DNA of 64,000 nt. Source: Thermoanaerobacter kivui. GTDB lineage: Bacteria; Bacillota; Thermoanaerobacteria; Thermoanaerobacterales; Thermoanaerobacteraceae. Below are positions 1-9,317 of this stretch, in pieces. How positions within the stretch are numbered: the first letter of the stretch is position 1; each line of letters starts with the position of its first letter. The notes under the pieces were generated by a model. The model searched no databases. It was not told the DNA's origin and worked only from the letters and a program-made list of their open reading frames with translations. The stretch lies in contig NZ_CP009170.1 of the NCBI RefSeq assembly GCF_000763575.1, positions 2,257,501-2,321,500 of the forward strand, read 5' to 3'. The position numbers and the translations under genes are program-made.

Positions 1-60
1 TTGAAAGTAGCTCATTATGCCCTTTCACACAAGACACCTTTATTTATAATTTAGCATATT

Positions 61-1041
61 TTAGAGGATTTTGAAATATCCATATCCTAATCTTGTCTTT
101 GCACCTATACCAAATTCAGTAAGAGCTTTCTTTACCCAGTTTTCTACCAATTCTTTTAAGAAAGTATCATCTTTTAAAAAATCTATTGCCCCTTTCACTT
201 CTGATGGAATTTCTTTTTTTATGAGTTCTTTAAAACGGATTTTATCAAAAAGCACACTAAAGTTAAAACTGGTGTTTTCCTTCACTGTCAGAAAAGGTAT
301 AGGAATAGGGTTCTCCCAATCGCCTGGTGGCGTTTTCCCTGTATCATCGCTGTAATAACTTTTATAATGTACATTTATTATATCCACATCGAAAAGCGAA
401 ACATTGTTATTGATAACCGGAAAGGCATCAAGGAAAAGAAACAATCCTTTAAAATCTTGGGTACCAAAAAGCAATTTATGTAAAACTCTTTTTGGCGAAT
501 CTTCTTTCCCTTTATCTTTAGAAGAAGATCTATCAAAAATCAAACCTTCATAAAGCTCCTTTTGTAAATTCTCAATTTCCCCTTCTTCTATCTCTTCACC
601 CCTTGCTTCTTCTATTGCTATATCCCAAAAACTTACCATCCTACAAACACCTTTTAAAGCAGTACCAGGAATATAAGGTATTCCAAATAGATGATGTATT
701 GTAAGAGAAGTTTCTAAAGGATGTTCTACACCTAAACCTATTACCAATCTGGAAGCAGTTGTAATCTTGTATTGTCTTAAAATTGGTTGGTAGCCTTGCT
801 TAGAAAGGTCTTCAACTTGAAGATTAACTTTGGAAAGATAAGCATCAAAATCTAAACTCCTCATGGAGTAGCTGGCAAGGCTAGTTAGAAATGCATTTTT
901 GGCTCCTTCTTTCCCGCTTTCGATTAATTCCCTTCTTATTAGCTTTGAAAATGCTAGAGAAAAATTTTCACACTTATCCCAAGCAATCTTAGAATCATCT
1001 TTGTACACAACCCTTACCAAATCCGAAAAACTTTTTATCAT
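61..1041 (-). CDS. cmr6: Type III-B RAMP protein Cmr6 (module A)
   Basis: Last gene of III-B module A. Cmr6 is a RAMP subunit that caps the 3' end of the crRNA filament in the cytoplasmic Cmr effector complex. The 326-residue product has family signatures: a GLGVEHPLE stretch near residue 105, a G-T-A-L-K-G loop near 130, and a glycine-rich C-terminus (GAKTRLGYGYFKI). It aligns by eye with the second Cmr6 in this window (24997-25863), sharing the PGDW and PIPFLTV segments. The start overlaps the end of cmr5 by 4 bp, so the genes are translationally coupled. I am confident of the family; the two copies are divergent paralogues, not a recent duplication. Confidence 0.93.
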   Translation of the reverse strand: MIKSFSDLVRVVYKDDSKIAWDKCENFSLAFSKLIRRELIESGKEGAKNAFLTSLASYSMRSLDFDAYLSKVNLQVEDLSKQGYQPILRQYKITTASRLVIGLGVEHPLETSLTIHHLFGIPYIPGTALKGVCRMVSFWDIAIEEARGEEIEEGEIENLQKELYEGLIFDRSSSKDKGKEDSPKRVLHKLLFGTQDFKGLFLFLDAFPVINNNVSLFDVDIINVHYKSYYSDDTGKTPPGDWENPIPIPFLTVKENTSFNFSVLFDKIRFKELIKKEIPSEVKGAIDFLKDDTFLKELVENWVKKALTEFGIGAKTRLGYGYFKIL

Positions 1042-1445
1042 TGTCCCTCCCTCTCTCCAAGCGAATTAGCTTTTTCTTCCTTTATTTCAATTTCAACTGT
1101 TCTCTTCAGCCAATTTGCTAAGGCTAAAATTTCTGTAGTAGCTAATCGCAGAATTTGAAAATCTTTGTTGACAAATTCTTCAAGAGCATCCTTATCCCTT
1201 GGTATGTATCCTCTTTTTTGCAACCACTTGTTTAGCGTATAATATACTGGCTTAGTTTCCTCTTTGGATTTGTAAAAAGCAAGGGTGGAAATCAAACCAT
1301 TTGAAACGATAAAAGCTGGCAACCTTCTGGCATTTGCCTTGTATTTGTCTCTTTTATCTTTTTCTTTGGGTAAATTTTTTACTTCTTCAAGGCAAAAATT
1401 CGCTCTTTCTTGCTCGAGGGTTTTAACTTTCAAACCTTCAACCAT
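1038..1445 (-). CDS. cmr5: Type III-B small subunit Cmr5 (module A)
   Basis: A small helical protein of 135 residues between cmr4 and cmr6, the standard position of Cmr5, which forms the inner filament of the Cmr complex beside Cmr4. It starts with a typical Q-E-R-A segment and contains the R-R-L-P-A-F-I-x-x-N-G-L helix also seen in the module B copy (LPATILANGL). It has no catalytic residues, as expected. It overlaps cmr6 by 4 bp and follows cmr4 after 25 bp. Sequence conservation in this family is weak, so the call rests on position, size and this shared helix. Confidence 0.9.
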   Translation of the reverse strand: MVEGLKVKTLEQERANFCLEEVKNLPKEKDKRDKYKANARRLPAFIVSNGLISTLAFYKSKEETKPVYYTLNKWLQKRGYIPRDKDALEEFVNKDFQILRLATTEILALANWLKRTVEIEIKEEKANSLGEREGQ

Positions 1446-1470
1446 CTTTCTTATCCTCCCTTTTAGAGAT

Positions 1471-2520
1471 TTATGGATAAATCTTTACTCTCATAAACCC
1501 TTTTCCCGTAGTTTCATCTCCTCCAAGCTGGAGAATAGTTCCATTTAATATTTCATGCAAATTATCTAAAACTTCTGCAGAGTTAAAATAATTCCCTTCC
1601 CAAGCTTTTTTAAGATAAAATTCTTTATTTTTTACCTTTTCCAGCCATTCTTTTTTCTCAATCTTATTCTTTGCTTCTTCCCAGTTAAGTTTTCCCTGGG
1701 TCTTTTCTTTCACTTCAAGAAGGCAGCTATAAAATTCATCATCTATTCCAAAATAAGGGTCACTAATAAATAAAAGTGAATAAAATACGCTCTCAGAGGG
1801 TATGAGTTCTTCAGTAAACAATGCTCCCTCCTTCACCGTCCCTGTCTTTTGGTCAATTCTCACTCTTGTCCTCACCTCAACGGCATAATTTACAAAATCT
1901 CTGAAGGTATCATCTGACACAATGGCAAAATGTTTTTCAATATCTGTTGTAAGGAAAGTTTTAGGAAGCAAATTCTTTATAAACTTGACAACTTCTGAAA
2001 TATTTTGCGACGTGTTTTTTATAGAAAATACAAATTCTTCAAAAGCCACTTGTTTATCATTTATCTCTAAAACTGAAATACTTTCTTTTGGAATCACTGC
2101 CTCTCCATCTTTTAAGTGTAAATTATCAATCACTTCGAAATTTTTATTAACTTCATTTATTCCTGCACTTTCCAATTCATCTTTAAATCTCTTCAATACA
2201 AAAGGACAGGTAATCCATGCAAACACGCCTCTGACAGAACGAACTGGATAGAGTAAAATCTTTGCATCTGTAATGCTTATACAACTAGAAAAATCGGAAT
2301 CTTCCTCTGGACCAAAAATAAGATTTACTTTGTCTCTATCCCTCCAAATCCTATAGCAAGTATCCCTTATAACTCCTTTGATTCCGCTGGACCAGAAAAT
2401 TGGGAAAGCAGTATGTCTTTCCCTCTGGACTGGCAGGTCCACATAAGATACGCTCTGCCCTGCGCCCATATGAACAGGCGTTTCAGCGTAAAACGTTATT
2501 AAAGCGCTCTCTTTATACAT
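1471..2520 (-). CDS. cmr4: Type III-B backbone nuclease Cmr4 (module A)
   Basis: Cmr4 is the repeated backbone subunit of the Cmr complex that cuts target RNA every six nucleotides. The N-terminus shows the RAMP beginning (ITFYAETPVHMGAG) and the segment VDLPVQRERHTAFP, in which Asp28 corresponds to the catalytic aspartate known in the family. G-I-K-G-V-I-R-D near residue 50 is the glycine-rich loop. The C-terminus has L-Q-L-G-G-D-E-T-T-G-K-G, also typical. At 349 residues it is somewhat longer than the module B copy (277 from the chosen start). The catalytic Asp is kept, so RNA cleavage should be possible. Its start overlaps the cmr3 end by 8 bp. Confidence 0.94.
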   Translation of the reverse strand: MYKESALITFYAETPVHMGAGQSVSYVDLPVQRERHTAFPIFWSSGIKGVIRDTCYRIWRDRDKVNLIFGPEEDSDFSSCISITDAKILLYPVRSVRGVFAWITCPFVLKRFKDELESAGINEVNKNFEVIDNLHLKDGEAVIPKESISVLEINDKQVAFEEFVFSIKNTSQNISEVVKFIKNLLPKTFLTTDIEKHFAIVSDDTFRDFVNYAVEVRTRVRIDQKTGTVKEGALFTEELIPSESVFYSLLFISDPYFGIDDEFYSCLLEVKEKTQGKLNWEEAKNKIEKKEWLEKVKNKEFYLKKAWEGNYFNSAEVLDNLHEILNGTILQLGGDETTGKGFMRVKIYP

Positions 2521-3646
2521 TTTTTACCTCCTCCTTGCCAATGAGAATTAGATTAGATCCAATAAAGTCCTGCTCACCATTCGGAATTTTAAAAGAGTAA
2601 CCACCATCTTCATGTAATATGAAAGCTGGATTCACCAAAAGCATATCCCTCTTTGCTTCAAACCACATCACTGTGCCACTTGGAAAAGCCCTCACAGTCT
2701 TCCTTATTTTTAATTTGGGTGAGTACCTCCCTACAATTGTGTATTTATCTAGAGCCAGTGAAAACACTTCAAATCCTTCCACGGAAAATTTAAAATCAGG
2801 AAAAACTCCAGGGGTCAGAAATAAAACTTTTACAATATCTCCAGCTCTTACTTTTACCATTTGTGAAACTCCTAAATTTTCTCTCAAAAATTCCAGAAAA
2901 TTTTCCCTCCCCACTTCATAAAAGGCGTTTCTCATCTCACCTCCTATTTTTAAAGCTCTTGGCGGTTGATTAAAAATTTCCATCAATTTATTTTCATCTG
3001 AAAAACCTGTTTTCCTAATCTCTTCAGCTTCAAAATCAAATTCTATCCATACAACAAGACTTACATCTTCCTTTAATCTCATAAATTCTATTCTATAAAG
3101 TGCGTCTTCTTCTCCCCCTACTGCATTCACTGTGCTATCCATTTTGATTCCAACTCTTTCTTCTTTTGTGAAAATTTCTTTATACTGAAGTATTTCATGT
3201 ATTTCTATTTTCTCTCCTTTAAGCCACTTCCTGAGCCCTTCTATAGAAATAAAAGCCGGAAAAGTTCCTATATCCTCTTTACCCATATACAGCGGAAATG
3301 TTTTAATGTTAGAATCAGCATTAGTATTTTCTTTCCTAAAAAGTTTAGTGTTTAATTCATAAGGGCGAGCATGAAATATATTTTCGATTTTTTCTTTTTT
3401 TCTCTCCCCCAAAATACTGCTGGGTTTAGGGAAATAGAGCTTTCCGCCTTTTTCAATAAAAGGACCATAAACATTTTTCAAAATTTTTGATGTGTCAATT
3501 TTTGTATGTGCATGGATTTTTGCACAAATAGCTCCTGCTAGTGTGTGAGGATGAGGAAAAATGGAGTACACCACATCGCCCACATTAAAAGGCCGTCCTG
3601 AGCCAAAGAAAACCACATCGTAAGGGGTAATTTTAAACTTTATCAT
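2513..3646 (-). CDS. cmr3: Type III-B RAMP protein Cmr3 (module A)
   Basis: Cmr3 binds the 5' tag of the crRNA and contacts Cas10. The frame is open up to 3745, but the upstream part would overlap cmr1 by more than 90 bp; the ATG at 3646 starts the conserved MIKFKITPYDVVFFGSGRPF and has a GGAG site 10 bp upstream, so I chose it. The product is 377 residues. F-G-S-G-R-P-F-N near residue 15 and the P-H-P-H-T-L-A-G-A segment match the family opening; the module B copy has FFFRGG and PPFITTLQGA in the same places. It lies 5 bp after cmr1. Confidence 0.92.
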   Translation of the reverse strand: MIKFKITPYDVVFFGSGRPFNVGDVVYSIFPHPHTLAGAICAKIHAHTKIDTSKILKNVYGPFIEKGGKLYFPKPSSILGERKKEKIENIFHARPYELNTKLFRKENTNADSNIKTFPLYMGKEDIGTFPAFISIEGLRKWLKGEKIEIHEILQYKEIFTKEERVGIKMDSTVNAVGGEEDALYRIEFMRLKEDVSLVVWIEFDFEAEEIRKTGFSDENKLMEIFNQPPRALKIGGEMRNAFYEVGRENFLEFLRENLGVSQMVKVRAGDIVKVLFLTPGVFPDFKFSVEGFEVFSLALDKYTIVGRYSPKLKIRKTVRAFPSGTVMWFEAKRDMLLVNPAFILHEDGGYSFKIPNGEQDFIGSNLILIGKEEVKNV

Positions 3647-3651
3647 ACACT

Positions 3652-4575
3652 TCACTCTCCTGGGGGATTGATTTCTATAAATTCGTATTTTTTTAATTTT
3701 GTTAAAAAATCTTCCACTGGTTTCTTCTGAGGCCACTCTTGCCATACCAAAATTACTCCAAAGTAATGATTTTTTGCATTTTTCTTGATTTGTATTATTA
3801 AAGGCGAAGTTTTTCTTTTGCTTCCTTTAGGAGAATAAGAGACCTCTGAAGTTTTTAGCTCATGTTTTAGAGCTCTATAGAGATTATCACGCAAGTCATT
3901 CATAGCACTTTCATAAGAATTCCAAAATTCATTTTTGGGTTTAATTAGAAATATCTTTGTATTGGTAAAATTAATAAATTCTTGTAAAGGCTTTATTTTT
4001 GAAACATCTCTTTGTATATTCAACTCCATCAATTTTTCGTTTATCTCTTTTTTAATCTCTTCTAATTCTTCACCACAAAGGATAAACTCTTCAACAACTA
4101 TACTCCCAAATCCTCTTCTCCACCTGGCACCAATGCCACCAAATAAGCTTAAGCACAATATTGAATTTTTGAAATCTTTTTCATATTCTTTTAGAAAATG
4201 TGGCATAAATCTAAAATTTAAAATAAACTCTTGATTAGGAGCATAAGAAATTCTCACCCTTTCATTGTAATTTGCTACAGCGCCATTTTCCCCCTTTTTT
4301 CTTCTATCATTCATACACAAATATGCCTTTTCAGTACTTTGGGGCTTTTGAAGTATCCTTATATAAAATCTTTTGGCTCTGTTCGTGGAACCAAAAACTT
4401 CACTTTCCCTTTTTTGCAGGTCCTGAAGATCTTGATATTTTAAGCCCCCATAAAATCTGAACCACCACCTCAGAATACCGTTAATAGATTGCTCTCTCAG
4501 TTCAAGCGAATTTTTTCTTGCGCCACCCATTATTATTGGCGTCACTATTTGCAATTTACACTCATAATTCCTCAT
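3652..4575 (-). CDS. cmr1: Type III-B RAMP protein Cmr1 (module A)
   Basis: Cmr1 is the distal RAMP subunit of the Cmr complex, near the 3' side of the crRNA. The N-terminus has the typical CKLQIVTPIIMGGARKNSLE opening, followed by R-E-Q-S-I-N-G-I-L-R-W-W-F-R, the diagnostic Cmr1 motif, and V-F-G-S-T near residue 60. L-S-L-F-G-G-I-G-A-R-W-R-R-G-F-G-S near the middle is the RAMP glycine-rich loop. The product is 307 residues, shorter than module B Cmr1 (378). Placed between the csx1 HEPN piece and cmr3, with 5 bp to the next start. Confidence 0.94.
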   Translation of the reverse strand: MRNYECKLQIVTPIIMGGARKNSLELREQSINGILRWWFRFYGGLKYQDLQDLQKRESEVFGSTNRAKRFYIRILQKPQSTEKAYLCMNDRRKKGENGAVANYNERVRISYAPNQEFILNFRFMPHFLKEYEKDFKNSILCLSLFGGIGARWRRGFGSIVVEEFILCGEELEEIKKEINEKLMELNIQRDVSKIKPLQEFINFTNTKIFLIKPKNEFWNSYESAMNDLRDNLYRALKHELKTSEVSYSPKGSKRKTSPLIIQIKKNAKNHYFGVILVWQEWPQKKPVEDFLTKLKKYEFIEINPPGE

Positions 4576-4598
4576 ATTTTCACCTTCTCACATAAAAC

Positions 4599-5153
4599 TT
4601 ACACATGTTTTTTTAAACAATCTAAAAATTTTTTTTCGAGATTTTTATCATATCTTAGATACAATTTCCCCTCTTTTTTCCTTACTTCTGTGACATTTCT
4701 TTCAAAGCCTGCATGAGCCAAAAAATTTCTATCCTCAAAAAAGCTGGGTTCCCCTTCATCTATAAAGTTATAAACTTTATTCCACTCTTCTGTAGCTTGA
4801 TTTAAAATAGATTTCTCTTTTCCTCCGTAACATAAATTGCGAATTTCCTTTCCTAAAATTGAAACATGTGTTCCCAGCTCAAACAGTTCATAAATAGAAT
4901 TCTCTTCAGAGGCAAAGAACTGCTTTATCTCCTCTAGTGCAATTCCCTTTTCACAGTCATATTTTGATATACCCCTAGCCTCTAAAACCTTTAAAATTCC
5001 CGCATAAAATCCCAAAGACAGAATTGTATTTAAATAATCGGCTTTTGAAAGACCTGGTGAACTATTCCATGACCTTGAAAGTTTTTGCTTTAACATTTCC
5101 AAAAAATTTTTTAAAAACGAAATTACATCTTCCCGAACATTCCTTTTCCCCAT
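4599..5153 (-). pseudogene. csx1: HEPN half of a split Csx1-type ancillary RNase
   Basis: A 184-residue frame that reads as the C-terminal part of a Csx1 protein. Near residue 145 it carries R-N-F-L-A-H, a Rx4-6H motif that forms the RNase site in HEPN domains. Its first 30 codons overlap, in another frame, the end of the CARF frame (5062-5928). Removing one base from the run GGGGAAAA (minus strand, 5144-5151) would join the two into a single protein reading MANGKRNVRED across the junction, about the size of known Csx1. Seen: the split and the two domains. Inferred: the gene was one ORF. Alternatives are a sequencing error, or two coupled proteins, because an ATG at 5153 could restart translation. 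Confidence 0.75.
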
Positions 5154-5928
5154 TTGCCATTCTTCGCGCTAAGTTGAAATCCTCAATCTCTTTTTTCTTT
5201 ATAGGAGAAGAAAAGAAAGTTTTAAAGCGCAATTCCTCGATATGTATTTTATAAGTTTTTTCTAACTCTGATAAAATGGGATCTGAAAACGCTAAAAATA
5301 TTTTGGGTCTTTTTTCTTTTTTAAGCCAATTTAAAAGGCCAGAAAATACTGAAAAATGCCTCACTGCTTCCAACAATGCTGAAATATACATATTTTGTCC
5401 GCTAGATATGTCAATATAAAACTCTATTGCTCCATTATCTTTGTTGTATTCATTTAAATACCTTATAGCCATGTCACTAAAAATTTGTAAAACTATATCA
5501 TCATAGGAACAATTAAACTTTATAGGTTTACCAAAAAGTTTATATTCTCCAATAGAGTAAATAACTAGAAAATCCTCCGCAATTTTGGAATAGGGATGCA
5601 TTCTAAAAAAATCATAAGGACTTAAAAGATATTCTTCCAACGCGTTCGAAGTTATACCACTAATTTTTTCTTTAAATTCGTTTAATTCCCTATACTGGTT
5701 GCCTTTTTTATCCTTCAAAAGCCAATCGATGACCGTTTCATTAAGCAAAAGACTCGTAGGATAGATTAAAACAACTTTTGCAGTTTCAGTTTGAAAGCCC
5801 TCTTCTTCAAACGCTCTTTTTATGGCAAAGCTTGAAAGTAATTCTTTATAACTTTTGTCTTTAAAGTTAAACTCCCTCATTTCCATAAAATCTCTTGCGA
5901 ATCTCCCTATTTGATATATAAGTTTCAT
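5062..5928 (-). pseudogene. csx1: CARF half of a split Csx1-type ancillary RNase
   Basis: A 288-residue frame with the CARF (cyclic oligoadenylate sensing) domain of Csx1, MJ1666 type. F-Y-I-D-I-S-S-G-Q-N-M-Y-I near residue 175 matches the D-x-x-x-G-x-N ligand-pocket motif, and an N-terminal Rossmann strand (AKVVLIYPTS) is visible. The last 31 residues, after MANGE, have no similarity to HEPN linkers and are probably out of frame. The HEPN half lies in the other frame (4599-5153). It overlaps the end of cas10 by 4 bp, so it is co-translated with Cas10. As it stands the protein would bind cyclic oligoadenylate without a nuclease, which could make it a sink; this is inference. Confidence 0.75.
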
Positions 5929-8639
5929 ATTCTCGCCTCCATTGCAATTGACCTTGCTATAATCAACATATTAGCAAAATTCATCACTCCATTTGGCGTT
6001 TTTGAAACTATTTCATCAAATTTAGGAAGCAGTATTTCATCAGCATACTTTTCTAAATCATCTCTGTTTCTACTCTGTCGAATAAATATTCTTTTCAATT
6101 CATTTCTCAAAATCCCGAGAACCTGCTCTTTATTTTTATCATCATACAGTCTGTCCACTACCTCAAAAAATTGATAAGGAAATGTGGATGAAAATTCTTC
6201 TTTCTTGAAATGCTCTATAAGTTCTTTCAAAAAATCTATCAACTCCCATTTGCCCCCGCATTCTTTCGGTGCCCCACTTCCTTTTATAAACTTAAGGCAA
6301 AATGCATTTCTATTATACTGTCTTTCATCCTTTGCTTTCTTCTGAGCCAGTTGAACCTCTTTTAAGGCAAGATAAAGAGGGTATTTATGATGAACTATCA
6401 CAATCCCTGCACTCATGGAGGCCTCAGAACTTAAAACTTCTTTAAAAGCGTTCTGCAATTCATAAGCACATCCCAACACCTCTTCTACAGGAAGTAATGC
6501 TAGAACGTCATCCCCTCCTGTATAAACCAATTTTCCGTAATGTTTTTCTTCTACAATTTTTCGCACTTCTTGAAGAGCAAATGTAGAAATTTTTCTGCTT
6601 AGGGTCTGGTGAAGAGAAGGAGTAGTAGGGTGTTTCTTGTAAAGTATCAAAGATAGGTTATCTTTTGCATGTTGTTTTATATGTTCTCCTACTTTGGGGT
6701 GTAAAGTTTCCATTATAGATGGACTATTCTCTCCTTTTAACCATTTCCCCATGTGATCTCCATCCATTTGAAGAATAGCATAATACCTGGAAGGGTTGAT
6801 TTTGTAAGTCTCCAGAAGCTTTCTTATTTTCTGAGCCATGTTCTGAAAGTCCTCTATTTCGAAGTTCTCTGCATATTCGCTTTTAATATATTCTTCTCTA
6901 TAACTCTCTTTCATTAGCCATTGACCATCTATCTCAAAAAGCTGGTTATCCTTTAATTTTGGAACAGAAACAGTATTGGGAAGCATAAATTTCTGCTTAA
7001 ATTCTTTAAATAATTCCTTAAACTCTGCAATAAACTCTTTGTTCTCAGCAATTCTCCTTTTTTCTCCAATAGCTGCCATTTCAGAAGTTGAGGGAAATTT
7101 CAGTTCTTCGGAAAGATTTAGCTCTTCCTTCATTCTCTTTGGGAACAATCGCTTCGCAAGACACACCCCACAAAGTTGTTCTTTTTCTTTTACTAAACCT
7201 TTTTCCTTACTCCTTAATTTCTCCCAATCCAATGGCAAAACTTCAAATTCTCCGCACAAACTGCATTTACGCCCTTTTTGCTCTAACTGTTCAAATTCTC
7301 TTATGCTTTTCCTTGTTCCAAGCAGTTTTTCGGTTAGTTCAAGAAGCAGTGAATAGGCTATGCTAAAATCTCTATATTTTTTACTTTTTTCTTGATTTTT
7401 ACCTAATATTTTATTAACATGTTTCGTAAACTCACTTATCGTGTGATAAAGCTCTGTCTCCCCTATTATTTCTCTATAACCAGCCAAAGCCTCTTCTGGA
7501 GATTCTTCTTCTTCAAACCATGGCATAACTGCCCAATAAACCTGAAAATATTTTAATAGCTGATTTTCAATCTGCAACTGAATTTTTTCTAAATCTCTAT
7601 CCCGATTTAAAATGCCTTCTAATCTTTGCGCTGTCTTTTTGGCTAACCTCTTTAGTTGCTCTTTAAAGTTTTTCTCACATTCTTCGCCCAGTTTCAAAGC
7701 TTCTCCTTCATTAACCGGCACAATTGCAAGAAACTTATTAGGCATATTAGCAATAGTCAATTTTCCTTCTAAACTTTCAGACCTCGGCACTCTATTCCAT
7801 TCTTTAAACCATTCATCAAACTCTGTTTGCGCTAGATCCGTGAATGAATTACCAAATACCTTTGAACTAAGCCATAAATCTACAAGAGGTTGACCTAAAA
7901 GATTCGGGTACACAATTACATCTGGCCCATAATGTTCAACTACAAACTTCATACTTTCCCATATGAAGTAAGAAAGCATATAACTGCCTGCCCATAAATC
8001 AGAAGTTTTTCTAGCGGTAGCAATAAAGCTTTGAACAGGACCAATTGTAAAAAGCAAAAATGCTGGTTTGGGAAGAGCTGAAACCAGAGTGGACGTTTGA
8101 ACAAGGTGATCATAAATAGAATGATTGGGTGCCCTTGTATCTGCAGGATGAATTTTAATCCAGTGAAAAATTTTTTGATAGAATCTCCATAGAAATAAAA
8201 ACAAGATTTTTGCTTTTTCTTCTTTATTTATCTGAGAAAGCTTATAATTCGTTGCAAGTTTCTCTATTAATTCTAAAAAACGCTTATTCTCAGTTTCATA
8301 ATCTGTTTCTGCCAGTATATCGTAATATATTTTTTTATTAAATATGTCAAAAAATATCACATCTTCTCCTCTTATTTTAACAGCCACTGGGGGAAGTATT
8401 CTATTTACAGGATAAGCTTGTGTATCTGCTTTTTCAATAAGTTTCTCTTCTTCCTCCGTTAAATCTTCTCCAAGAAGTGGTTCAATTACTTTAGATTTAA
8501 TTAAAATCTCATGGCATCGACCTTTTTCCTGAAGCTGGAACTTTTTTATACATTCTTCATTGTCCATAGAAATTATCCAATGCTTATGAGGAGGGTCATG
8601 AAGAAAAGCTTTAAGTTTCAGAAGCCATACTTTTTCCAT
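5925..8639 (-). CDS. cmr2: Type III-B Cas10/Cmr2 with HD and GGDD motifs (module A)
   Basis: Large subunit of the Cmr complex, which cuts ssDNA and makes cyclic oligoadenylate on target binding. The ATG at 8639 has a good GAGGGAG site; a GTG at 8654 is also open. From the chosen start the protein has 904 residues. H14-D15 in FLHDPPHKHW is the HD nuclease motif. G-P-V-Q-S-F-I-A-T-A-R-K-T is the family signature near 200. A zinc finger (CSLCGEF ... CGVC) lies near 455-505. L-Q-M-D-G-D-H-M-G and, near 708, T-G-G-D-D-V-L-A form the Palm/cyclase site. All key motifs are present, so this copy looks active, unlike the one in module B. Confidence 0.95.
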   Translation of the reverse strand: MEKVWLLKLKAFLHDPPHKHWIISMDNEECIKKFQLQEKGRCHEILIKSKVIEPLLGEDLTEEEEKLIEKADTQAYPVNRILPPVAVKIRGEDVIFFDIFNKKIYYDILAETDYETENKRFLELIEKLATNYKLSQINKEEKAKILFLFLWRFYQKIFHWIKIHPADTRAPNHSIYDHLVQTSTLVSALPKPAFLLFTIGPVQSFIATARKTSDLWAGSYMLSYFIWESMKFVVEHYGPDVIVYPNLLGQPLVDLWLSSKVFGNSFTDLAQTEFDEWFKEWNRVPRSESLEGKLTIANMPNKFLAIVPVNEGEALKLGEECEKNFKEQLKRLAKKTAQRLEGILNRDRDLEKIQLQIENQLLKYFQVYWAVMPWFEEEESPEEALAGYREIIGETELYHTISEFTKHVNKILGKNQEKSKKYRDFSIAYSLLLELTEKLLGTRKSIREFEQLEQKGRKCSLCGEFEVLPLDWEKLRSKEKGLVKEKEQLCGVCLAKRLFPKRMKEELNLSEELKFPSTSEMAAIGEKRRIAENKEFIAEFKELFKEFKQKFMLPNTVSVPKLKDNQLFEIDGQWLMKESYREEYIKSEYAENFEIEDFQNMAQKIRKLLETYKINPSRYYAILQMDGDHMGKWLKGENSPSIMETLHPKVGEHIKQHAKDNLSLILYKKHPTTPSLHQTLSRKISTFALQEVRKIVEEKHYGKLVYTGGDDVLALLPVEEVLGCAYELQNAFKEVLSSEASMSAGIVIVHHKYPLYLALKEVQLAQKKAKDERQYNRNAFCLKFIKGSGAPKECGGKWELIDFLKELIEHFKKEEFSSTFPYQFFEVVDRLYDDKNKEQVLGILRNELKRIFIRQSRNRDDLEKYADEILLPKFDEIVSKTPNGVMNFANMLIIARSIAMEARI

Positions 8640-8720
8640 CTTTTTCTCCCTCACTTTTTCTAAACTTCAAAAAAGAAAATTTTGTATAATTATCATCTAA
8701 CAGTTCTGCTTTTTACTATG

Positions 8721-8753
8721 TATAATTCTACATCAATTGCCAATTTCCTTCTT
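8721..8753 (-). promoter_or_regulatory. Conserved upstream element of the module A operon
   Basis: A 33-bp stretch 82 bp before the chosen cas10 start (67 bp before the alternative GTG) that is nearly repeated at 36499-36532, 58 bp upstream of cas6. On the minus strand both read AAGAAGGAAA, then a short variable part, then AATTRATGTAGAATTATA. One small gap and about four mismatches separate the copies. TAGAAT or TATACA could be the -10 box; no TTGACA-like -35 is visible at the right distance. The rest of the two upstream regions differs, so this is a kept element and not a duplication of the region. A shared activator or repressor site is the likely reading. Confidence 0.6.
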
Positions 8754-8835
8754 GAAATTATAAAAATTTCAACTTTTTTAACAAACACTCATCTTTCTTC
8801 TGTAAAAAATTAGGGAATAGTACAAAAAGCGGGAA

Positions 8836-9239
8836 TTGCGGGAATTAATAAGATATAGGCGGAGTTTAATAGAAGAACGTGCCAGAGAAATAAACCGGAT
8901 GCAAAAAGTATTAGAGGGAGCAAATATTAAACTTGCTTCTGTGACTACAGATATACTGGGTAAATCATCACGTGCGATAATTGAAGCTATAATTAATGGA
9001 GAAGAAGATCCAGCCATTTTATCCGAATTGGCCCAGAAACGATTAAAGAATAAGAAAGAAGAACTAAAGAAAGCTTTAAATGGTTTGATAGGACCACATC
9101 AAAGATTAATGTTAAAGACACAGCTGGCACATATAGATTTTCTTGATGAACAAATAGCCTTATTGAAGAGGACCTGGAGAGTTTAGACACTATTCCAGGA
9201 GGGGGCAGACGCACAGCTGAACACATAATAACTGAAAGC
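8836..9239 (+). pseudogene. IS110-family transposase remnant
   Basis: An open stretch (TTG at 8836, stop at 9184) translates to the helical middle segment of an IS110 transposase, with R-E-L-I-R-Y-R-R and L-I-G-P-H-Q-R-L-M-L-K motifs. Just before the stop the frame shifts: in another frame the next bases read L-D-T-I-P-G-G-G-R-R-T-A-E-H-I-I-T-E, the start of the C-terminal Transposase_20 domain, which then breaks off near 9239. Both the N-terminal DEDD catalytic part and the rest of the C-terminus are missing. It is a dead fragment lying at the edge of a GC-rich block. Confidence 0.8.
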
Positions 9240-9317
9240 GAGGGTGTTGTGAATCGCCACATTCGCGGGAGAAGGAACCTTTAAAACGTAACATCGACAT
9301 TCGCGAACGTCGCAAGA

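Noticed and set aside
2513-3745. Longer Cmr3-A beginning at 3745
   Set aside because: The extra 33 residues lie in the cmr1 coding region and lack similarity; ATG 3646 has a ribosome site and begins at the family start.
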